A DNA stretch of 64,000 nucleotides from Stenotrophomonas maltophilia (GTDB lineage Bacteria > Pseudomonadota > Gammaproteobacteria > Xanthomonadales > Xanthomonadaceae): contig NZ_RXLZ01000008.1 in the NCBI RefSeq assembly GCF_003970865.1, positions 1 through 64,000 of the forward strand, in the 5' to 3' direction. The position numbers and the translations under genes are program-made. A model generated the notes under the pieces. It made no database searches and was not told the origin of the DNA. It saw only the letters and a program-made list of their open reading frames with translations. Positions 1 to 8,246 of this stretch are shown here, piece by piece (position 1 is the stretch's first letter; each line of letters begins with the position of its first letter).

Positions 1-171
1 CTGAATTATTGGGGGGAGTTGTATTTTTTTTTTTTTTTTTTTCAAGAACGCATGCGTCTACGGGATGGGGGTCCTGTCAGTGGCGTCGGGAATGTGGTAA
101 AGGGACTGGGCAATGTCGGCCTCTTGCCCGCGGCCCGGGCCAAGGCCCGCGCCGCTGGCAAGGAGCAGTAA
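1..171 (+). CDS. 3' end of an unidentified upstream gene (partial)
   Basis: A frame is open from the first base to a TAA whose last A is the A of the nth start codon (TAATG), the kind of overlap seen between co-translated genes. From the ATG at 52 it would encode about 39 residues ending in an Ala/Lys/Arg-rich tail (AARAKARAAGKEQ). In related bacteria the gene before nth is often an electron-transport rsx/rnf subunit, but nothing here proves that. The first 45 bases hold a G6 run and a 19-T run unlike the surrounding GC-rich DNA, so the true upstream coding sequence may be disrupted or badly assembled here. Confidence 0.35.
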   Translation: MNYWGELYFFFFFFQERMRLRDGGPVSGVGNVVKGLGNVGLLPAARAKARAAGKEQ

Positions 172-863
172 TGGCCACTGCGAAGAAGACCCCGCGCGCG
201 CCGGCGCGACGCGGTGGCAGCATGCCGCGCGCCGACGTGGTGGAAATGTTCACCCGCCTGCGTGAACTCAATCCGCACCCCAAGACCGAACTGGAGTACA
301 GCTCGCCGTTCGAGCTGCTGGTGGCGGTCGCGCTGTCGGCGCAGGCCACCGACGTCGGCGTCAACAAGGCCACGCGCCGCTTGTTCCCGGTCGCCAATAC
401 CCCGGCGAAGATCCTCGCGCTTGGCGAGGATGGGCTGAAGCAGTACATCGCCACCATCGGCCTGTTCAACGCCAAGGCCAAGAACGTGATCGCCACCTGC
501 GCGATCCTGCTGGAGAAGCATGGCGGTGAAGTGCCGCGTGATCGCGATGAACTGGAAGCGTTGCCGGGCGTGGGCCGCAAGACCGCCAATGTGGTGCTCA
601 ACACTGCATTTGGTGAGCCGGTGATGGCGGTGGACACGCACATCTTCCGCGTCTCCAACCGCACCGGCCTGGCGCCAGGCAAGAACGTGCGCGAAGTGGA
701 AGACAAACTGGTGAAGGTGATTCCGGCCGAGTTCCTGCTCGACGCGCATCACTGGCTGATCCTGCACGGGCGTTATGTGTGCAAGGCGCGCAAGCCGGAT
801 TGCCCGGGCTGCGTGATCGCCGACCTGTGCCGGTTCAAGGAAAAGACCACGGCCGAGGCGTGA
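171..863 (+). CDS. nth: Endonuclease III (DNA glycosylase/AP lyase)
   Basis: Base-excision repair enzyme that removes oxidised pyrimidines and cleaves the abasic site. The 230-residue product is slightly longer than E. coli Nth because of a basic N-terminal extension (about 17 residues). Visible motifs are the helix-hairpin-helix LPGVGRKTANVVL with the catalytic Lys, the downstream Asp in VDTHIFRV, and a C-terminal [4Fe-4S] cluster with the expected C-x6-C-x2-C-x5-C spacing (CKARKPDCPGCVIADLC). The start at 171 follows AAGGAG by five bases and overlaps the preceding frame's TAA. It converges on the porin gene across a shared hairpin terminator. Confidence 0.96.
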   Translation: MATAKKTPRAPARRGGSMPRADVVEMFTRLRELNPHPKTELEYSSPFELLVAVALSAQATDVGVNKATRRLFPVANTPAKILALGEDGLKQYIATIGLFNAKAKNVIATCAILLEKHGGEVPRDRDELEALPGVGRKTANVVLNTAFGEPVMAVDTHIFRVSNRTGLAPGKNVREVEDKLVKVIPAEFLLDAHHWLILHGRYVCKARKPDCPGCVIADLCRFKEKTTAEA

Positions 864-886
864 CCGCGTTGGTGGTGTGACAAAAC

Positions 887-917
887 AAAGACGGCGGGCA
901 CAAGGCCCGCCGTCTTT
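887..917. terminator. Bidirectional intrinsic terminator between nth and the porin
   Basis: A 13-bp perfect stem (AAAGACGGCGGGC with its complement) and a 5-nt loop lie between two convergent genes. On the minus strand the stem runs into a T-rich GTTTTGT stretch, so it probably serves mainly the porin gene. Confidence 0.8.
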
Positions 918-944
918 GCTTGTAGGCAAGGGTACTTCAGGACA

Positions 945-2177
945 TCAGAACGACAGGTCGCCCCAGACGCCGAATTCCTTGGTCTTGTCGTTCTTCTTGT
1001 CGCTGGCGTTGGCCAGGTGCGTGTACTTGTACACGGTCGACAGCTTGAGGTTCTTCATGACCGGGAACTCGACGCCGACGTTCCAGTACTTGTCGCTCAG
1101 GGTCGGGTCCAGCGTCTTGCTGACGTCAGTGTCATCGTAACGACCGAACACGTTGATGCCGCCGTCGGTGACGCGCACGCTGCCCCACACCGACCAGCCG
1201 CTGGTCTTGTCGGTGGCAACGGTCATCACGTTGTTGAGGTTCTTGGCCTGGAAGTACTCGCCACCGACGCGGAAGTCGCTGCTGGCGTAGGCCACCATCG
1301 CATTGGCGCGGGTATAGGTGTTCTCGGCGCTCTGGATGTCGGTTTCCTTGCCCAGCTTGCCGCTGTAGCCACCGACAGCAACCACGAAGTTCTCGTTCGG
1401 GGTATAGGCCGCGCGGCCTTCCACGTCCATGCCCTTGCTGCGGGTCGGGTTCTTGTAACCAGCGCCGGACACGACCGAGACCGCGTAGTTGAAGTTGTTG
1501 CCCAGGTTGCCGAAGCCATGCAGGCCCCAGTCGGACGAGTTGCCGTACTTCAGGCGGTCGGTCAGGGTGTTCTCGACATAGCGCATGCCGTAGAACTTCT
1601 CGACGTACGGAATCCACGGCATGTCGGCAGCACCGACGCGCAGGTTGAAGGCCGGGTCGAAGCTGCCCTGCACGTAGGCCTTCTTGACGAACAGTTCGGT
1701 GTTGCCGATGGCCGAGCTGTACTGGAAGTCGGTGGTCAGGTTCGCCGACCAGATGTCGTTGAACTTGTGGTCGACGGTCAGGTAGAAGCGCTTGACGTCC
1801 AGGCCGGTGCCGCTGGCGGCGGTGTCCTTGCCGTTGCTGGTCTTGTCGATGTTGGTCAGGTCGAAGAACATGCGACCGCCGATCTTGTTGTCATTGACCA
1901 GCTTGGCCAGCTTGTCGACGCTGGTCTGGGTCTTCTGTGCACCTTCCAGGGCCTGGGCCTGGGTGATGTTCACTTCGGACTGCGCATCGGACTGTGCCTG
2001 CAGCGCCTGCGAATCGTTCTGCAACTGCTGGACCTGGGCCTGCAGCGCAGCGATCTGTGCCTGCAGCTGCTGCAACTGTGCCTGGGACACGCCCGAGCTG
2101 GCGGGGGCTGCGAAGGCGTCGGCGGAAACCAGACCGAGGCTTGCAACGACCGCGGCGGCGAGCAAATGGGAACGCAT
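945..2177 (-). CDS. OprP/OprO-type phosphate-selective outer-membrane porin
   Basis: Predicted 410-residue beta-barrel porin. It opens with a signal peptide (MRSHLLAAAVVASLGLVSADAFA), followed by a Gln/Leu-rich coiled coil at about residues 30-65 (QLQQLQAQIAALQAQVQQL), the N-terminal trimerising element typical of OprP/OprO porins, and ends with the aromatic-terminated strand GVWGDLSF. The ATG at 2177 has GGAG nine bases upstream. A PhoB box lies about 90 bp before the start, and the gene is divergent from pstS, so it is probably induced by phosphate starvation to bring phosphate or polyphosphate across the outer membrane. Anion specificity cannot be read from sequence alone. Confidence 0.9.
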   Translation of the reverse strand: MRSHLLAAAVVASLGLVSADAFAAPASSGVSQAQLQQLQAQIAALQAQVQQLQNDSQALQAQSDAQSEVNITQAQALEGAQKTQTSVDKLAKLVNDNKIGGRMFFDLTNIDKTSNGKDTAASGTGLDVKRFYLTVDHKFNDIWSANLTTDFQYSSAIGNTELFVKKAYVQGSFDPAFNLRVGAADMPWIPYVEKFYGMRYVENTLTDRLKYGNSSDWGLHGFGNLGNNFNYAVSVVSGAGYKNPTRSKGMDVEGRAAYTPNENFVVAVGGYSGKLGKETDIQSAENTYTRANAMVAYASSDFRVGGEYFQAKNLNNVMTVATDKTSGWSVWGSVRVTDGGINVFGRYDDTDVSKTLDPTLSDKYWNVGVEFPVMKNLKLSTVYKYTHLANASDKKNDKTKEFGVWGDLSF

Positions 2178-2266
2178 TTTGGATTTCTCCAGAGGGTTGG
2201 AATGGCTTGGGCAGAACGCCACGCCGGCAGGCCGGTCAAGCGTTTTGCGAACGTTCCGTTAAAACC

Positions 2267-2284
2267 ATGACAACCGAATGACAG
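2267..2284 (-). promoter_or_regulatory. PhoB box upstream of the porin gene
   Basis: On the minus strand CTGTCAT-TCGG-TTGTCAT shows two 7-bp half-sites at the 11-bp spacing of Pho boxes, close to the CTGTCAT consensus, 90 bp from the porin start. A weaker third half-site (TTAACGG) follows in the same phase. Confidence 0.75.
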
Positions 2285-2624
2285 ATTGAGCACCAACCAC
2301 AGATTTCTTCGTGCGGTCATGCGTACGACTCATTTATAGCCACATGCTTGTCGATCCCTTGCGGCATATGGCGTCACGGATCAGCGTCTCGACCCGGGCC
2401 GGCCGCCGCACAGCCCTCACCTGCATCGATGGTTTCGTGTGGATGACGCGGCATCACTGCGGAATGCCGGGCCGGGACGGCATTGACGACCACAGCGGGC
2501 AGGTCCTCAGCGACATATAGAACGTGATCGCAACCGACTTACGTCCGTCTCCGGCGCATTGGTCATCACGTTGCGCGCAGCACGCAGAACCTTCACGCCC
2601 TTGCTGTGCGGGCGCCGGGCAGCG
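2285..2624. other. Intergenic region between divergent porin and pstS
   Basis: About 340 bp between the two Pho-regulated promoters. It has a lower-GC patch near 2281-2350. I see no convincing gene: the one open frame, near 2311-2520, lacks a good ribosome-binding site and any family signal. Confidence 0.5.
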
Positions 2625-2675
2625 CTGTAACGGTTGCGTCATACAACGGTCCCTGCGCTGTCATCGAACCGTTAT
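2625..2675 (+). promoter_or_regulatory. Five-half-site PhoB box array before pstS
   Basis: Half-sites CTGTAAC (2625), GCGTCAT (2636), CGGTCCC (2647), CTGTCAT (2658) and CCGTTAT (2669) recur exactly every 11 bp, the spacing used by PhoB dimers. The third is degenerate. The array ends 55 bp before the pstS GTG start. Confidence 0.75.
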
Positions 2676-2729
2676 GGAATGTGCGCCGGGCGGGTAACCC
2701 CGCATCCCAATCAACCCAGGAGCCACCCC

Positions 2730-3746
2730 GTGATCCACGCCTTCAAGTCGCGCGTTGCCGTTGCCGTCTTCGCAGCGTCGTCCGTGTTCGCCGCCAACGC
2801 CGCTGAAATCACCGGCGCGGGCGCCTCGTTCATCTACCCGGTGATGTCGAAGTGGTCGGCCGACTACAACGCCGCCACCAGCAACAAGGTCAACTACCAG
2901 TCGATCGGTTCCGGCGGCGGCATTGCGCAGATCAAGGCCAAGACCGTTGATTTCGGTTCCTCCGACGCCCCGCTGAAGCCGGAAGAACTGGCGGCTTCGG
3001 GCCTGGCTCAGTTCCCGTCGGTGATCGGCGGCGTGGTGCCGGTGGTCAACGTGGCCGGCATCGCCCCGGGCGCACTGAAGCTGGACGGCACCGTGCTGGC
3101 CAATATCTTCCTGGGCAAGATCAAGACCTGGAACGACCCGGCCATCGCCGCGCTGAACCCGGGCGTGACCCTGCCGAGCGCCAAGATCACCGTCGTGCAC
3201 CGTTCGGATGGCTCGGGCACCACCTTCAACTTCGTCAACTACCTGTCCAAGGTCAGCCCGGAGTGGAAGAGCTCGGTTGGTGAAGGCACCTCGGTCCAGT
3301 GGCCGGCCGGCATCGGCGGCAAGGGCAACGAAGGCGTTGCTGCCTACGTGAAGCAGATCAAGGGCGGCATCGGCTACGTCGAACTGTCCTACGCGCTGCA
3401 GAACAAGCTGTCGTACACCGCGATGAAGAATGCCGCCGGCCGCTTCGTGCAGCCGAGCGACGCCTCGTTCGCCGCCGCCGCTGCCAGCGCCGACTGGGCC
3501 AGCGCCAAGGACTTCTACCTGGTGATGACCAACGCCCCGGGCGCCGAGTCCTGGCCGATCACCGCCACCAACTTCATCCTGGTGCACAAGAAGCCGAAGA
3601 ACGCTGCCAACGGCAAGGCCACCCAGGAGTTCTTCCGCTGGGTCTACAAGAGCGGCGACGCCCAGGCCCGCCAGCTGGACTACGTGCCGCTGCCGGACAG
3701 CCTGGTCCGCCAGATCGAGACCTACTGGTCGCAGAACCTGAAGTAA
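2730..3746 (+). CDS. pstS: Periplasmic phosphate-binding protein PstS (stand-alone copy)
   Basis: High-affinity phosphate-binding protein of the Pst ABC importer. The 338-residue product has a cleavable signal peptide (to about Ala24, AANA|AEIT) and the PstS fold motifs TGAGASFIYPVMSKW, DFGSSDAPL and RSDGSGTTFNF, whose Ser/Thr/Arg residues bind phosphate in this family. The GTG start is preceded by AGGAG at seven bases. It is transcribed alone: a five-site Pho array precedes it and a hairpin terminator follows. A second pstS begins about 580 bp downstream. The two mature proteins are closely similar, but this one is predicted to be soluble whereas the second is a lipoprotein. Confidence 0.95.
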   Translation: MIHAFKSRVAVAVFAASSVFAANAAEITGAGASFIYPVMSKWSADYNAATSNKVNYQSIGSGGGIAQIKAKTVDFGSSDAPLKPEELAASGLAQFPSVIGGVVPVVNVAGIAPGALKLDGTVLANIFLGKIKTWNDPAIAALNPGVTLPSAKITVVHRSDGSGTTFNFVNYLSKVSPEWKSSVGEGTSVQWPAGIGGKGNEGVAAYVKQIKGGIGYVELSYALQNKLSYTAMKNAAGRFVQPSDASFAAAAASADWASAKDFYLVMTNAPGAESWPITATNFILVHKKPKNAANGKATQEFFRWVYKSGDAQARQLDYVPLPDSLVRQIETYWSQNLK

Positions 3747-3766
3747 GCGCGTTCCCCCGCAGGAAC

Positions 3767-3845
3767 GGGATCGGCGGGTCCTCTCTCCCCCGCCGATCCC
3801 ACCCCGGGCGCGAGATCCTCGAGATCTCGCGCTCTTCTTGTTTTT
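3767..3845 (+). terminator. Double-hairpin terminator after the first pstS
   Basis: A 12-bp perfect stem (GGGATCGGCGGG 3767-3778 with 3789-3800) is followed by a 9-bp stem (GCGCGAGAT 3808-3816 with 3824-3832) running into a T-rich tail (TCTTCTTGTTTTT). It should isolate the first pstS from the downstream pst operon. Confidence 0.8.
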
Positions 3846-3900
3846 GGGGGGTGATCGTGAAGAGCGTTTGCGCCTTCGCTGATCCGTGGGTGAGTCGGTT

Positions 3901-3988
3901 GGCCAGGGCGTGCAGGACACGCCGTAAACCCCTCCTTGGGGGCTCGGCCACGGCATCCATGCCGTGGACGGTCCTGCACGCCCTGGCC
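3901..3988. repeat. Three-hairpin palindromic element A
   Basis: Outer arms of 18 bp (3901-3918 and 3971-3988) are perfect inverted repeats. Inside are a small CCCC/GGGG hairpin (3929-3941) and a 9-bp hairpin CCACGGCAT-CC-ATGCCGTGG (3948-3967). It shares its layout with the element at 12597-12700. Confidence 0.75.
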
Positions 3989-4063
3989 CACCGCCTCTAG
4001 ACAGTTCATCGCAGGCGCGGTGGGGTCATGGAAGGCAGGAGCAGGAGCAAAGCAAGAGCGCTT

Positions 4064-4134
4064 GTAGAGCCGAGCCTATGCTCGGCTGATTCTGGCCCGG
4101 CCTCGGGCGGAGCCGAGCGTGGGTTCGGCTTTAC
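4064..4134. repeat. SMAG-type dimeric palindrome
   Basis: GTAG is followed by the hairpin AGCCGAG-CCTATG-CTCGGCT and, after a spacer, an inverted copy (AGCCGA...TCGGCT) ending in TTAC, a degenerate CTAC. This matches the GTAG-capped intergenic palindromes of S. maltophilia. Confidence 0.75.
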
Positions 4135-4238
4135 CTTCCCCGGCCGTCATATCGGTGCGCAGATCCGGGGTCCCCGGGGGTCTCCCGGATCGCAGCCAAC
4201 CCCGTGAAACCCTTGTCAGAACGTGATCCAGGACACCT

Positions 4239-4276
4239 CTGTCATGGTCGTAATACGGCTGTAACAAAAACATCAT
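4239..4276 (+). promoter_or_regulatory. Two PhoB boxes before the second pstS
   Basis: CTGTCAT-GGTC-GTAATAC (4239-4256) and CTGTAAC-AAAA-ACATCAT (4259-4276) each show two half-sites 11 bp apart. The second pair ends about 50 bp before the pstS start. The two pairs are 20 bp apart and so not in the same 11-bp register. Confidence 0.65.
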
Positions 4277-4328
4277 TTCATAGCCGCATCCGCCGACGCC
4301 GTCGGCTCTACCCCGCTATGGAGTGACC

Positions 4329-5417
4329 ATGAAACTGCACTCGGCCGGCCTTGCCGCCCTTTCCCTGGCCATCGCCCTGGGCCTGTCGGCCTGCGGTGGC
4401 GACAAGCAGGCAGCGCAGCAGCCGGCTGCCGACGGTGCCGCCGCTCCGGCCGCTGCCGGTGCCAAGGTGACCGCCGAAGTGTCCGGTGCCGGCGCGTCCT
4501 TCATCTTCCCGCTGGTCTCCAAGTGGTCGGCTGACTACAACGCCAGCACCGGCGCCAAGATCAACTACCAGTCGATCGGCTCGGGCGGCGGTATCGCCCA
4601 GATCAAGGCCGGCACCGTCGACTTCGGTTCCTCCGACAAGCCGCTGAGCAGCGAAGAGCTGGCCCAGGCCGGCCTGGCGCAGTTCCCGTCCGCCATCGGC
4701 GGCGTGGTGCCGGTGGTCAACATCGAAGGCCTGGAAGCCGGCAAGCTGCGCCTGAGCGGCGCCCTGCTGGCCGACATCTTCCTGGGCAAGGTCAAGACCT
4801 GGAACGACCCGGCCATCGTCGCCGCCAACCCGGGCGTGAAGCTGCCGGAAGGCAAGATCACCCTGGTCCACCGTTCGGACGGTTCGGGCACCACCTTCAA
4901 CTTCTCCAACTACCTGTCCAAGGTCAGCCCGGAGTGGAAGAGCAAGGTCGGCGAAGGCACCTCGGTGCAGTGGCCGGACGGCGTCGGTGGCAAGGGCAAT
5001 GAAGGCGTTGCTTCCTACGTGAAGCAGATCAAGGGCTCCATCGGCTACGTTGAACTGGCCTATGCGCTGCAGAACGGCATGCCGTACACCGCCATGCAGA
5101 ACGCGGCCGGCAACTGGGTCGAGCCGAGCGCGGAAACCTTCGCCGCTGCAGCCGCCAGCGCCGACTGGGCCAGCGCCAAGGACTTCAACCTGGTCATCAC
5201 CAACGCTCCGGGCGAGCAGGCATGGCCGATCACCGCCACCAACTTCATGCTGATGCAGAAGCAGCCGAAGGACGCCAAGCGCAACCAGGACACCCTGGCC
5301 TTCTTCAAGTGGGCCTTCGAGAACGGCCAGGCCCAGGCCAACGAGCTGCACTACGTGCCGCTGCCGGCCGAACTGGTCAAGCAGATCGAGGCCTACTGGG
5401 CGACCGACCTGAAGTGA
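4329..5417 (+). CDS. pstS: Phosphate-binding lipoprotein PstS (operon copy)
   Basis: Second phosphate-binding protein and first gene of pstS-C-A-B-phoU. The 362-residue product begins with a lipoprotein signal whose lipobox is LSAC (MKLHSAGLAALSLAIALGLSAC), then an Ala-rich linker of about 25 residues before the PstS domain. It has the same ligand motifs as the upstream copy (SGAGASFIFPLVSKW, DFGSSDKPL, RSDGSGTTFNF). The ATG at 4329 has GGAG five bases upstream; a GTG at 4323 is a less likely start. Lipidation should tether it to a membrane, so the two PstS proteins may divide work between a free periplasmic pool and a membrane-bound one. A hairpin follows before pstC. Confidence 0.95.
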   Translation: MKLHSAGLAALSLAIALGLSACGGDKQAAQQPAADGAAAPAAAGAKVTAEVSGAGASFIFPLVSKWSADYNASTGAKINYQSIGSGGGIAQIKAGTVDFGSSDKPLSSEELAQAGLAQFPSAIGGVVPVVNIEGLEAGKLRLSGALLADIFLGKVKTWNDPAIVAANPGVKLPEGKITLVHRSDGSGTTFNFSNYLSKVSPEWKSKVGEGTSVQWPDGVGGKGNEGVASYVKQIKGSIGYVELAYALQNGMPYTAMQNAAGNWVEPSAETFAAAAASADWASAKDFNLVITNAPGEQAWPITATNFMLMQKQPKDAKRNQDTLAFFKWAFENGQAQANELHYVPLPAELVKQIEAYWATDLK

Positions 5418-5427
5418 TGGTCACGAC

Positions 5428-5450
5428 GGTGCCCGCCCCGCGCGGGCACC
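5428..5450 (+). promoter_or_regulatory. Intercistronic hairpin pstS-pstC
   Basis: A 9-bp GC stem (GGTGCCCGC/GCGGGCACC) lies in the 82-bp gap after pstS with no T-tract. Such a hairpin usually stabilises the upstream message or damps read-through, which would give more binding protein than permease. Confidence 0.5.
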
Positions 5451-5499
5451 GCCTCTTCCACGCCGTGCCGCCCCGCCCCTTCCTGGCCCTGCCGTCCCC

Positions 5500-6468
5500 A
5501 TGAATGCCATCGCCCAGCCTGTAGCCGCCCCGTCCACGCGTGATACGCGTGATGCCCGCAACGACAAACTGTTCCGATGGGTGCTGGTCGGCACCGTCAT
5601 CTTCGTCCTGATCGCCCTGGCCTGCGCCGCACTGTCGATGCTGTGGGGCGGCCGTCATGCCCTGCAGATGCAGGGCCTGAGCTTCTTCTTCTCCGCCGAC
5701 TGGAATCCGGTCGAAAACAAGTTCGGCGCGCTCGCCCCGATCTACGGCACCCTGGTCACCGCGCTCATCGCGATGGTCATCGCCGTGCCGGTCAGCTTCG
5801 GCATCGCCTTCTTCCTCACCGAAGTCGCGCCGCGCTGGCTGCGCGGCCCGGTCGGTACCGCCATCGAACTGCTGGCCGGCATCCCCTCGATCATCTACGG
5901 CATGTGGGGCCTGTTCGTGCTGGTGCCGGTGATGACCGAGTACGTCACCCCGTTCCTCAACGAAACGCTGGGCGAGATGCCGATCATCGGCCCGCTGTTC
6001 CAGGGCCCGCCGCTGGGTATCGGCATGCTCACCGCCGGTTTCGTGCTCGCCATCATGGTCATTCCGTTCATCTCCTCGGTGATGCGCGAGGTGTTCCTGA
6101 CCGTGCCGACCCGCCTGAAGGAATCGGCTTACGCGCTGGGCTCCACAAAGTGGGAAGTGAGCTGGGACATCGTCCTGCCCTACACCCGCTCGGCGGTGAT
6201 CGGCGGCATCTTCCTCGGCCTCGGCCGCGCCCTGGGCGAGACGATGGCGGTGGCCTTCGTGATCGGCAACAGCGTGCGCCTGTCGCCGTCGCTGCTGGAA
6301 CCGGGCACCACCATCGCCGCGCTGATCGCCAACGATTTCGGCGAAGCCACTGAAACCTACCGCTCGGCCCTGCTGCTGCTCGGCTTCGTCCTCTTCATCG
6401 TCACCTTCGTGGTGCTGGCCATCGCCCGCCTGATGCTGATGCGTCTGTCCCGCAAGGAGGGCAACTGA
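5500..6468 (+). CDS. pstC: Phosphate ABC transporter permease PstC
   Basis: Inner-membrane permease subunit of the Pst importer, 322 residues with about six hydrophobic segments. The BPD-type loop that contacts PstB is visible around residues 205-245 (ALGSTKWEVSWDIVLPYTRSAVIGGIFLGLGRALGET), within the PstC family pattern. Its TGA overlaps the pstA ATG by one base (TGATG), which implies translational coupling and equal subunit supply. Confidence 0.95.
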   Translation: MNAIAQPVAAPSTRDTRDARNDKLFRWVLVGTVIFVLIALACAALSMLWGGRHALQMQGLSFFFSADWNPVENKFGALAPIYGTLVTALIAMVIAVPVSFGIAFFLTEVAPRWLRGPVGTAIELLAGIPSIIYGMWGLFVLVPVMTEYVTPFLNETLGEMPIIGPLFQGPPLGIGMLTAGFVLAIMVIPFISSVMREVFLTVPTRLKESAYALGSTKWEVSWDIVLPYTRSAVIGGIFLGLGRALGETMAVAFVIGNSVRLSPSLLEPGTTIAALIANDFGEATETYRSALLLLGFVLFIVTFVVLAIARLMLMRLSRKEGN

Positions 6469-7331
6469 TGTCCACCACCGCTGATTCGCTGTACCTGCGC
6501 CGTCGCATCGGCAATGTCGTTGCGATCGCCGCCTCCTGCGCCACCGCCCTGTTCGGCCTGTTCTTCCTGGGCTGGATCCTGTTCACCCTGGCCTCCAAGG
6601 GCCTGGCCGGCATCAACTGGGATCTGTTCACCAAGATGACGCCGCCGCCGATGCAGGAAGGCGGCCTCGCCAACGCCTTCTTCGGCAGTGCCGTGATGTG
6701 TGCGCTGGCGATTGGCATCGGCACTCCGCTGGGCGTGCTGGCCGGCACCTGGCTGGCCGAGTACGGCAACGCCCGCAAGGCCGGCACCGTGGTCCGCTTC
6801 GTCAACGACATCCTGCTGTCGGCGCCGTCGATCGTGCTTGGCCTGTTCGTCTACACCCTGTACGTGATGCAGACCGGCGGCAACTTCTCGGCGTTCGCCG
6901 GTGCCCTGTCGCTGGCCTTCATCGTGCTGCCGGTGGTGGTGCGCACCACCGACGAGATGCTGCGCCTGGTGCCCTCGCAGATGCGCGAAGCAGCCCTGTC
7001 GCTGGGCATCCCGCAGTGGAAGGTGATCGTGCAGGTGCTGTACCGCAGTGCCTCGGCCGGCATCATCACCGGCATCCTGCTGGCCCTGGCCCGCATTTCC
7101 GGCGAGACCGCGCCGCTGCTGTTCACCGCCTTCGGCAACCAGTACTGGAACAACAACATCTTCCAGCCGATGGCCTCGGTGCCGGTGGTGATGAACCAGT
7201 TCGCCGGCAGCCCGTATGAATCCTGGCAGGTGCTGGCCTGGGCCGGTGCCCTGGTGCTGACTGTCTTCGTGTTGCTGGTCAGCCTTGCCGCCCGCGGCAT
7301 CCTGCTGCGCAACCGTATCTCCCATGACTGA
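6468..7331 (+). CDS. pstA: Phosphate ABC transporter permease PstA
   Basis: Second permease subunit, 287 residues, with six predicted membrane segments and the cytoplasmic coupling loop [20 protein letters not shown]...GETAPL. It starts inside the pstC stop codon and ends within the first codons of pstB, so pstC, pstA and pstB form one coupled translation unit. Confidence 0.95.
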   Translation: MSTTADSLYLRRRIGNVVAIAASCATALFGLFFLGWILFTLASKGLAGINWDLFTKMTPPPMQEGGLANAFFGSAVMCALAIGIGTPLGVLAGTWLAEYGNARKAGTVVRFVNDILLSAPSIVLGLFVYTLYVMQTGGNFSAFAGALSLAFIVLPVVVRTTDEMLRLVPSQMREAALSLGIPQWKVIVQVLYRSASAGIITGILLALARISGETAPLLFTAFGNQYWNNNIFQPMASVPVVMNQFAGSPYESWQVLAWAGALVLTVFVLLVSLAARGILLRNRISHD

Positions 7332-8181
7332 CCTTTCCGTGGATAACGCCATGAATGACCTTTCCAACGCCGTGCCGATGCAGCGCATCGCCGTGCCGTC
7401 CTCGCACGAGAGCCTGCACACGCCGTCGCCGGTAAAGCTGGCTGCGCGTGGACTGGACTTCTACTACGACAAGTTCCACGCCCTGAAGGGCATCAACCTG
7501 GAGATTCCGGAAAAGCGCGTGACCGCGCTGATCGGTCCCTCCGGTTGCGGCAAGTCCACGCTGCTGCGCATCTTCAACCGCATCTACGCGCTGTACCCGA
7601 AGCTGGAAGCGCGCGGCGAAGTGCTGCTGGACGGCGAGAACATCCTGTCGCCGAAGTACCCGATGAACCGCCTGCGCAGCAAGGTCGGCATGGTCTTCCA
7701 GAAGCCGGTACCGTTCCCGATGACCATCTTCGAGAACGTGGCCTACGGCATCCGCCACCACGAGAAGCTGAGCAAGGCCGACATGGCTGACCGCGTCGAG
7801 CAGGCACTGCGCCAGGGCGCACTGTGGGACGAAGTGAAGGACAAGCTGGGGCAGAGCGCCCTGGGCCTGTCCGGTGGCCAGCAGCAGCGTCTGTGCATCG
7901 CCCGTGCCGTGGCCCTGCGCCCGTCGGTGCTGCTGCTGGACGAGCCGACCTCGGCGCTGGATCCGATCTCGACCAGCCGCATCGAGCAGCTGGTGGAAGA
8001 GCTCAAGAACGAGTACACGATCGTGATCGTCACCCACAACATGCAGCAGGCCGCGCGCGTGTCCGACTACACCGCCTTCATGTACCTGGGCGACCTGATC
8101 GAGCACGACCGCACCGAAGTGATCTTCTCGCAGCCGTCGCAGCGGCAGACCGAGGATTACATCACCGGTCGCTTCGGCTGA
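7324..8181 (+). CDS. pstB: Phosphate ABC transporter ATP-binding protein PstB
   Basis: ATPase of the Pst importer, 285 residues from the ATG at 7324, which overlaps pstA by eight bases; the ATG at 7351 is an alternative start. Visible are Walker [10 protein letters not shown], the ABC signature [14 protein letters not shown], Walker [13 protein letters not shown] and the switch His in VTHNMQQ. There is an N-terminal tail of about 35 residues before the core, longer than in E. coli PstB. A single SMAG palindrome separates it from phoU. Confidence 0.95.
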   Translation: MTDLSVDNAMNDLSNAVPMQRIAVPSSHESLHTPSPVKLAARGLDFYYDKFHALKGINLEIPEKRVTALIGPSGCGKSTLLRIFNRIYALYPKLEARGEVLLDGENILSPKYPMNRLRSKVGMVFQKPVPFPMTIFENVAYGIRHHEKLSKADMADRVEQALRQGALWDEVKDKLGQSALGLSGGQQQRLCIARAVALRPSVLLLDEPTSALDPISTSRIEQLVEELKNEYTIVIVTHNMQQAARVSDYTAFMYLGDLIEHDRTEVIFSQPSQRQTEDYITGRFG

Positions 8182-8209
8182 TCGACGCTGTTCCTTCGCC
8201 ACATGTTCC

Positions 8210-8232
8210 AGCCAGGCATGGCCTGGCTCTAC
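8210..8232. repeat. SMAG-type monomer between pstB and phoU
   Basis: AGCCAGGC-ATG-GCCTGGCT is followed by CTAC. It lies within the 65-bp pstB-phoU gap, so it is probably transcribed and may act as an mRNA hairpin. Confidence 0.65.
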
Positions 8233-8246
8233 CCGGATTGCAGACC

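Noticed and set aside
2311-2520. Small open frame in the porin-pstS gap
   Set aside because: No ribosome-binding site, no recognisable family, and it lies in the divergent promoter region.
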